A DNA stretch of 64,000 nt from Azospirillum sp. B21 (GTDB lineage Bacteria; Pseudomonadota; Alphaproteobacteria; Azospirillales; Azospirillaceae), in NCBI RefSeq assembly GCF_008364825.1, contig NZ_VTTO01000008.1:124001-188000 (forward strand). The letters run 5' to 3'. A program made the translations under genes and the position numbers. Shown here piece after piece: positions 62,401 through 64,000 of the stretch. The stretch's first letter is position 1, and each line of letters opens with the position of its first letter. The notes under the pieces are model-generated. The model was not told the DNA's origin, did not search any database, and worked only from the letters and a program-made list of their open reading frames with translations.

Positions 62401-64000
62401 CACCGGCGGCCTGACCAAGACCGGCACCGGCACCCTGACCCTGTCCGGCACCAACACCTACTCCGGAGCCACCACGGTGTCGGGCGGCGGGCTGACGGTG
62501 TCCGGCGGTTCGGCGATCAGCAACAGCAGCGCGGTGACGGTCGACAGCGGCGCGACCCTGACCCTGTCCTCCACCGAGACCATCGGCTCGCTGGCCGGTG
62601 CCGGCTCGGTGGCGCTGGGCAGCTACACCCTGAGCATCGGCGCTTCCGGCACCAGCACGACCTTCTCCGGCGTGCTGTCCGGCAGCGGCAACCTGGCCAA
62701 GGGCGGCAGCGGCACCCTGACCCTGTCAGGCGCCAACACCTATACCGGCACCACCAACGTCAGCGGCGGCACCCTGTCGGTGACCGACGCCACCAACATC
62801 GGCACCGGCACGCTGACGATCGACCTCGGCACGCTGGCGATCACCGGCACCGGTGCCAGCTTCGCCAACGCCATCACCGCCGGCACCGGCGGCGCCACGA
62901 TCAGCGTGTCCAACACCGCCACCCTGACCGGCGTGGTCGGCGGCAGCGGCGCTCTGACCAAGACCGGCACCGGCACCCTGACCCTGTCCGGCACCAACAC
63001 CCGCAGCGGCGCCACCACCGTCAGCGCCGGCACGCTCGCCGTCTCCGGCGGCAGCGCCATCGCCGACACCGGCGCGGTGACGGTCAGCTCCGGCGCCACG
63101 CTGGAACTGGGTGCGGCGGAGACCATCGGGTCGCTGAGCGGTGCCGGTTCGGTCACGCTGGGCAGCTACACCCTGACCGTGAGCCCGTCGAGCGGCTCCA
63201 CCACCTTCTCCGGCGCCCTGTCCGGCACCGGCGGCCTGACCAAGTCGGGGGCTGGCAGCCTGACCCTGTCGGGAACCAACAGCTACACCGGCGCCACCAC
63301 CGTGTCCGGCGGCACGCTGACCGCGTCGGGCGGCTCGGCCATCGCGGACGGCAGCGCGGTGACGGTCAACTCCGGCGCCACCCTGGCTCTGTCGGCCAGC
63401 GAGACCATCGGCTCGCTTGCCGGTGCCGGTTCGGTGACGCTGGGTGCCAACACCCTGACCACCGGTGCCGACAACAGCAGCACCGCCTTCTCCGGCGTCC
63501 TCTCCGGCACCGGCGGCCTGACCAAGAGCGGCACCGGTACCCTGACCCTGTCGGGAACGAACACCTACACCGGCACCACCACCGTTTCCGGCGGCACGCT
63601 GACCGCATCGGGCGGCTCGGCGATCAGCGACAGCAGCGCGGTGACGGTCAGCTCCGGCGCCACCCTGGAGCTGTCGGCCAGCGAGACCATCGGCTCGCTC
63701 GCCGGTTCCGGTTCGGTGACGCTGGGGGCCAACACGCTGACGGCCGGCGGCAACAACGGCAGCACGACCTTCTCCGGCGCGATCGGCGGCACCGGCGGCC
63801 TGACCAAGACCGGCACCGGCACCCTGACCCTGTCGGGCGCCAACAGCTACACCGGCACCACCAGCGTGTCGGCCGGCACGCTGGCGGTGTCGGGCGGTTC
63901 GGCCATCGCCGACGGCAGCGCGGTGACGGTCAGCTCCGGCGCCACCCTGGACCTAGGTGCGGCGGAGACCATCGGTTCGCTGAGCGGTGCCGGTTCGGTA
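53438..64000 (+). CDS. Giant secreted adhesin: LEPR motif, DUF4347, beta-strand (PATR) repeats (3' partial)
   Basis: At least 3521 residues, open to the window edge. There is no classical signal peptide. Residues 37-46 carry an 'LEPRFMFDAA' motif, typical of giant type-I-secreted surface proteins. Residues about 108-260 are DUF4347 ('EVIFIESNVANYGALVDGIK', 'YDAIHIVSHGSEGSI', 'LMLYGCNVATGEGRDFI'). Two related domains of about 120 residues follow (54785-55490). Then comes a long run of PATR-type repeats with 'GTLTLSGNNTYTGTTT' cores, interrupted at 60540-61270 by two cadherin/Ig-like domains ('FGGVTVTDADDSTGTFTVT', 'TLSKTDADTGQTFTYTL'). Such beta-helical proteins act in adhesion or biofilm. Bases 54240-54780 are AT-richer than the rest. 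Confidence 0.88.
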   Translation, partial: MKSRFTRVKGSAKKTGSKTEAQAAHKPSARPPLAYALEPRFMFDAAGAATADPNAATDHSADPAAASHDTTDHSADQWQAQAVADASSVTGPTEVRAVEPAQNGGRKEVIFIESNVANYGALVDGIKAGVEVVVLDANRDGLSQIAQWARTHSGYDAIHIVSHGSEGSINLGTLSLDSEAVTHRAADMAALGASLTEQGDLMLYGCNVATGEGRDFISRVSAVTGADVAASVDATGTARLGGNWTLEAEKGQIETQKPIEVGTVNDYGYILSTQETFDFDSANGSDDWNPSAPTRTATWTTTGDTYGVKFTVSGTSTLDVLGSTNYLQTHFSVITQTNNDSFVVTVEIPGYIFDLSSVQLAAEMDHESGSTYKVYTDNDLVGFSGTLPDHTGSAVFTTVTPLAGDINYKGISTIYLVYSSSGKNNNGVDINGSGFSIDNLVLENIRVDTTPKITSATYNSGTNTLVVTGANINDGANIDVTKLTLTGQGGSTYTLTSDSLVTSTPNSNSFTITLGSTDQAHVEGLLNKDGTSSQGNTTYNLAGAANWNSTQSAPADSTGNAVTVSGTQKPAISSVAYNAATGVLTVTGANLVHQPGAGNDIDLTKLTITGQGSGTAALTGAVEITSATSFSVTLSGATKTSVDALLNKNGTSSLGGTTYKITLADDWNGLIADDISDATGVGINVSGNNSNPVIGSLDGNSVAWAGEGNTVTLDLGTDATVSDAENGAGSWSGSVLTVRRSVSGTATPLTSDVFSFKTNGTFSESSGNLLDTGNSNTVFGTVTNANGTLSVTFNGSATATLIQTVMRNIQYRNDTPTGDTVIRYTMTDGNGGSTNADVTVTSDTIYVTNNADAGTIDVSNGVSLREAVAIALADATGTQTIKFASDVTSIALTSDLAVTEDLTFDADLPGTLTISGNKISVSSGKALTLSNGTGDTLTISSQITGAGGVTKTGAGTLTLSNSGNDYTGATTVSAGTLATSGTGGIGDSSAVTVSSGATLSLGGSETIGSLTGSGAVTLGSSTLTVSANTSTTFDGVISGTGGLTKAGTGTLTLTGTNSYTGTTTVSAGTLALNSTGGTALSDSSAVSVASGATVSLTSATETIGTLSGAGTLAIGANALTVSQGSAGTFSGAITGSGSLIKSGTGDLTLSGTTNSTGFTGTTTISQGKLLVSADGNLGAGTVTLGGGTLGITAAATIDNAVTLGSGNGTVEVATGISATLSGVVGGSNALTKTGAGTLTLSGNNTYTGATTVSAGTLVAGHNNALGTTAAGTTVDSGATLQLAGGIVTAENLTVSGTILVSGSGVMASGTVNLAADTTFNVSSTLHLSGVVSGSNALTKIGTGSLTLAGNNTYTGSTTVSAGTLIVEHSNGLGTTAGGTTVASGASLQLSGNLTLAEALTVSGSGPSSTGALQVTSGSVTLSGAVTMGADTTIGVTGSDLTLSGVLGGGFNLTKTGGGTLTLSGTANTYTGTTTVGGGTLAIAGSGSISSAAITLAGGTLDSTGSSVTLTNAIALGSSSGTVNVGSSKTLTLSGVVSGSNNLTKTGAGSLTLSGNNTYTGTTTISAGTLVAGHNSALGTTAAGTTVADGATLAVSNGITLAEALTISGTGASSTGALEVTSGSATISGAVTMAADSTIGVTGTGLTLSGVVSGAYALTKDGTGTLTLSGANTYTGTTTISAGTLVAGHNNALGSAALSAGTTIASGATLAISNGITLAEALTVSGTGVSSAGALQVTSGSATLSGAVTMGANTTVGVTGTGLTLSGVVSGSYALTKTGTGTLTLSGNNTYTGSTTISAGTLVASHSNALGTTAGGTTVSSGATLAVSNGVTLAEALTVSGTGVSSAGALQVTSGSATLSGTVAMAADTTVGVSGTGLTLSGVVSGAYALTKTGTGTLTLSGNNTYTGATTVSAGTLAISNANALGTTAAGTTVASGAALSLSGGITVAEAITLSGTGVSSGGALVNGSGANTISGAVTMAADTTLTITAGSLEASGALGGAYNLTKAGAGTLTLSGTNTYTGTTTVGAGTLSIAGSGNISSAAVTLSNGGTLDVTGSSVTLANGLTVGTGGGTVNTANALTLSGTIAAGTNTLTKSGTGTLTLTGTNDATAWAATVTGGTLSVGAAANLGTGTVTLNGGTLASTGSAVTLTNAVALGSSHGTVSVGSGNALTLSGVISGANNLTKSGAGTLTLSGTGTYTGTTSLSAGTLIVTGTLNGSSAGAVTVGNGGTLAGTGTVNGGLTVQSGGTLSPGIAGTNNGVGTLTVNGGLTIQSGGTLAVDLVSTGSHDQVAVTGAVNVSSATLTAGGSYTPAKTASGDSFAIISNDGSDAVTGTFTGLASGATLSLNSGSITVSYAAGSNSNDVVLTGPVNQAPALAGTFTTAGTVNDNATTTPFGGVTVTDADDSTGTFTVTITYTAANGTLSSAGGGLTGSAGNYTLTSTTPGGLQTLLQALVFTPTNNQVAPGSTVQTTFTLTASDGTASSSANTSTVVTATSINDAPTDIALSNNSVTIFDGTNAVVGTLSKTDADTGQTFTYTLVSGTGDTDNALFSISGTALQANNASALTAGQSYSVRIQVSDGTATYQKSFSISVTNDLTVDVTAIDSSAPVGTYTADKADGGGLDLKEAIFLANSVTGNVTIRFATTLDGTITLPATLSVRDGVTLAMDSDTNSRLITITGNSFTLGNSFGVSVGTGDTLTINSTLADNGNSDAAALTKSGAGTLVLGGTNNTATGGTSGTGINTITVGGGTLSVAGDANLGTGTVTMNGGNLTVTGATTIDNAITLSSSAGIDNANAVTLSGDVTGTGGLTKSGTGKLTLSSANNVYSGGTTIGSGEVELGASGTIGSGTITLNGGTLSTTAASQTLTNAIDLAGTGTVKTANALTLSGTVGGTGALTKDGSGTVTLSGTNTHSGSVTVSAGTLTVSGGSAIGDGSAVSVGAGGTLTLSANETIGSLTGSGTVTLGANTLTAGGDNGSTTFSGAIGGTGGLTKTGTGTLTLSGTNTYSGATTVSGGGLTVSGGSAISNSSAVTVDSGATLTLSSTETIGSLAGAGSVALGSYTLSIGASGTSTTFSGVLSGSGNLAKGGSGTLTLSGANTYTGTTNVSGGTLSVTDATNIGTGTLTIDLGTLAITGTGASFANAITAGTGGATISVSNTATLTGVVGGSGALTKTGTGTLTLSGTNTRSGATTVSAGTLAVSGGSAIADTGAVTVSSGATLELGAAETIGSLSGAGSVTLGSYTLTVSPSSGSTTFSGALSGTGGLTKSGAGSLTLSGTNSYTGATTVSGGTLTASGGSAIADGSAVTVNSGATLALSASETIGSLAGAGSVTLGANTLTTGADNSSTAFSGVLSGTGGLTKSGTGTLTLSGTNTYTGTTTVSGGTLTASGGSAISDSSAVTVSSGATLELSASETIGSLAGSGSVTLGANTLTAGGNNGSTTFSGAIGGTGGLTKTGTGTLTLSGANSYTGTTSVSAGTLAVSGGSAIADGSAVTVSSGATLDLGAAETIGSLSGAGSV
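54785..55490 (+). repeat. Two tandem copies of a 120-residue adhesin domain
   Basis: Copy one starts 'ITSATYNSGTNTLVVTGANI' and copy two 'ISSVAYNAATGVLTVTGANL'. Both contain 'TKLT(L/I)TGQG', 'LLNK(D/N)GTSS' and end around an 'WN' pair. They have diverged at the protein level but are clearly one duplication. Confidence 0.75.
56275..60350 (+). repeat. PATR repeat array 1 (about 13 units)
   Basis: About 13 copies of 'LTKxGxGTLTLSGxNTYTG'-type units of 80-117 residues. Cores lie near 56290, 56575, 56860, 57130, 57450, 57800, 58070, 58410, 58765, 59110, 59455, 59730 and 59990. Between about 57180 and 59490 several units are nearly identical at the DNA level with a period close to 345 bp, so recent duplication is likely. 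Reading frame is kept throughout. Confidence 0.85.
61590..64000 (+). repeat. PATR repeat array 2 (at least 9 units, continues past the window)
   Basis: Cores lie near 61590, 61875, 62135, 62410, 62705, 62955, 63245, 63525 and 63810. Most units are about 280-290 bp and share a 'SAVTVSSGATLELxAxETIG' half and a 'TGGLTKTGTGTLTLSG' half. They differ in phase and length from the 345-bp units of array 1, so the two arrays expanded separately. Confidence 0.85.

Overview
The window is GC-rich and gene-dense, with no rRNA, tRNA, phage integrase or intact insertion sequence that I could recognise. Base composition, the many ATGA/GTGA gene overlaps and the gene content suggest an Alphaproteobacterium of the Azospirillum/Rhodospirillales type; this is inference, because no phylogenetic marker is present. 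Most of the window (about 1-48 kb) is a surface-glycan island. It encodes synthesis of an activated nonulosonic (sialic-acid-like) sugar of the legionaminic type, plus unusually many tailoring enzymes.

Layout. 0-6 kb: a three-domain glycosyltransferase fusion, a GT2 enzyme, a sialidase-like beta-propeller and a full-length Rieske oxygenase. 6-8.1 kb: a chemoreceptor on the minus strand. 8.7-13.1 kb: a compact minus-strand operon (SDR, Rieske-domain-only protein, catalytic-domain-only Rieske oxygenase, GNAT acyltransferase), divergent from a ketoacyl-ACP synthase III. 13.1-22.2 kb: a long plus-strand operon (CmcI-type methyltransferase, DUF115/GT42-like protein, unknown protein, NeuB, N-formyltransferase, two Gfo/Idh oxidoreductases, GT with a C-terminal Rossmann-like module, LegC aminotransferase). 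22.2-42.7 kb: a mosaic of short blocks on both strands, including NeuC, a CapD-type dehydratase, HisH/HisF/WbpG-type amidotransferase parts, two cytidylyltransferases of different kinds (LegF-like and RfbF-like), PtmE-like guanylyltransferase, two phytanoyl-CoA-dioxygenase-like proteins, two GT-B proteins, a B12/radical SAM enzyme, sulfotransferase and TPR protein. 42.9-48.2 kb: a plus-strand operon with RmlC-like epimerase, SDR, PtmA-like SDR, GT-B-like protein, oxidoreductase and PtmB-like cytidylyltransferase.

48.3-52.1 kb is a different neighbourhood: a 17-kDa-antigen-type lipoprotein, then a minus-strand group with a phage-tail-collar (MdpB-like) protein, a small DUF6916-like partner, GNAT, 2OG-Fe(II) oxygenase and sulfotransferase. 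After about 1.3 kb of non-coding DNA, the last 10.5 kb is one giant secreted adhesin gene (LEPR motif, DUF4347, about 22 autotransporter-type beta-strand repeats) that runs off the end of the window.

How it fits together. Dehydratase, LegC, NeuC, NeuB and a CMP-sugar synthetase make a complete backbone route to a CMP-legionaminate-type sugar, with PtmE suggesting a GDP-linked entry as described in Campylobacter. HisH/HisF/WbpG would add an acetamidino group. Formyl-, methyl-, acyl- and sulfotransferases and five different iron oxygenases could decorate the product. No Wzx, Wzy or ABC exporter is visible, which fits (but does not prove) protein, for example flagellin, glycosylation. The least ordinary features are a Rieske oxygenase split into complementary halves and a Rossmann-like module shared by a glycosyltransferase, two PhyH-type dioxygenases and a small stand-alone protein.
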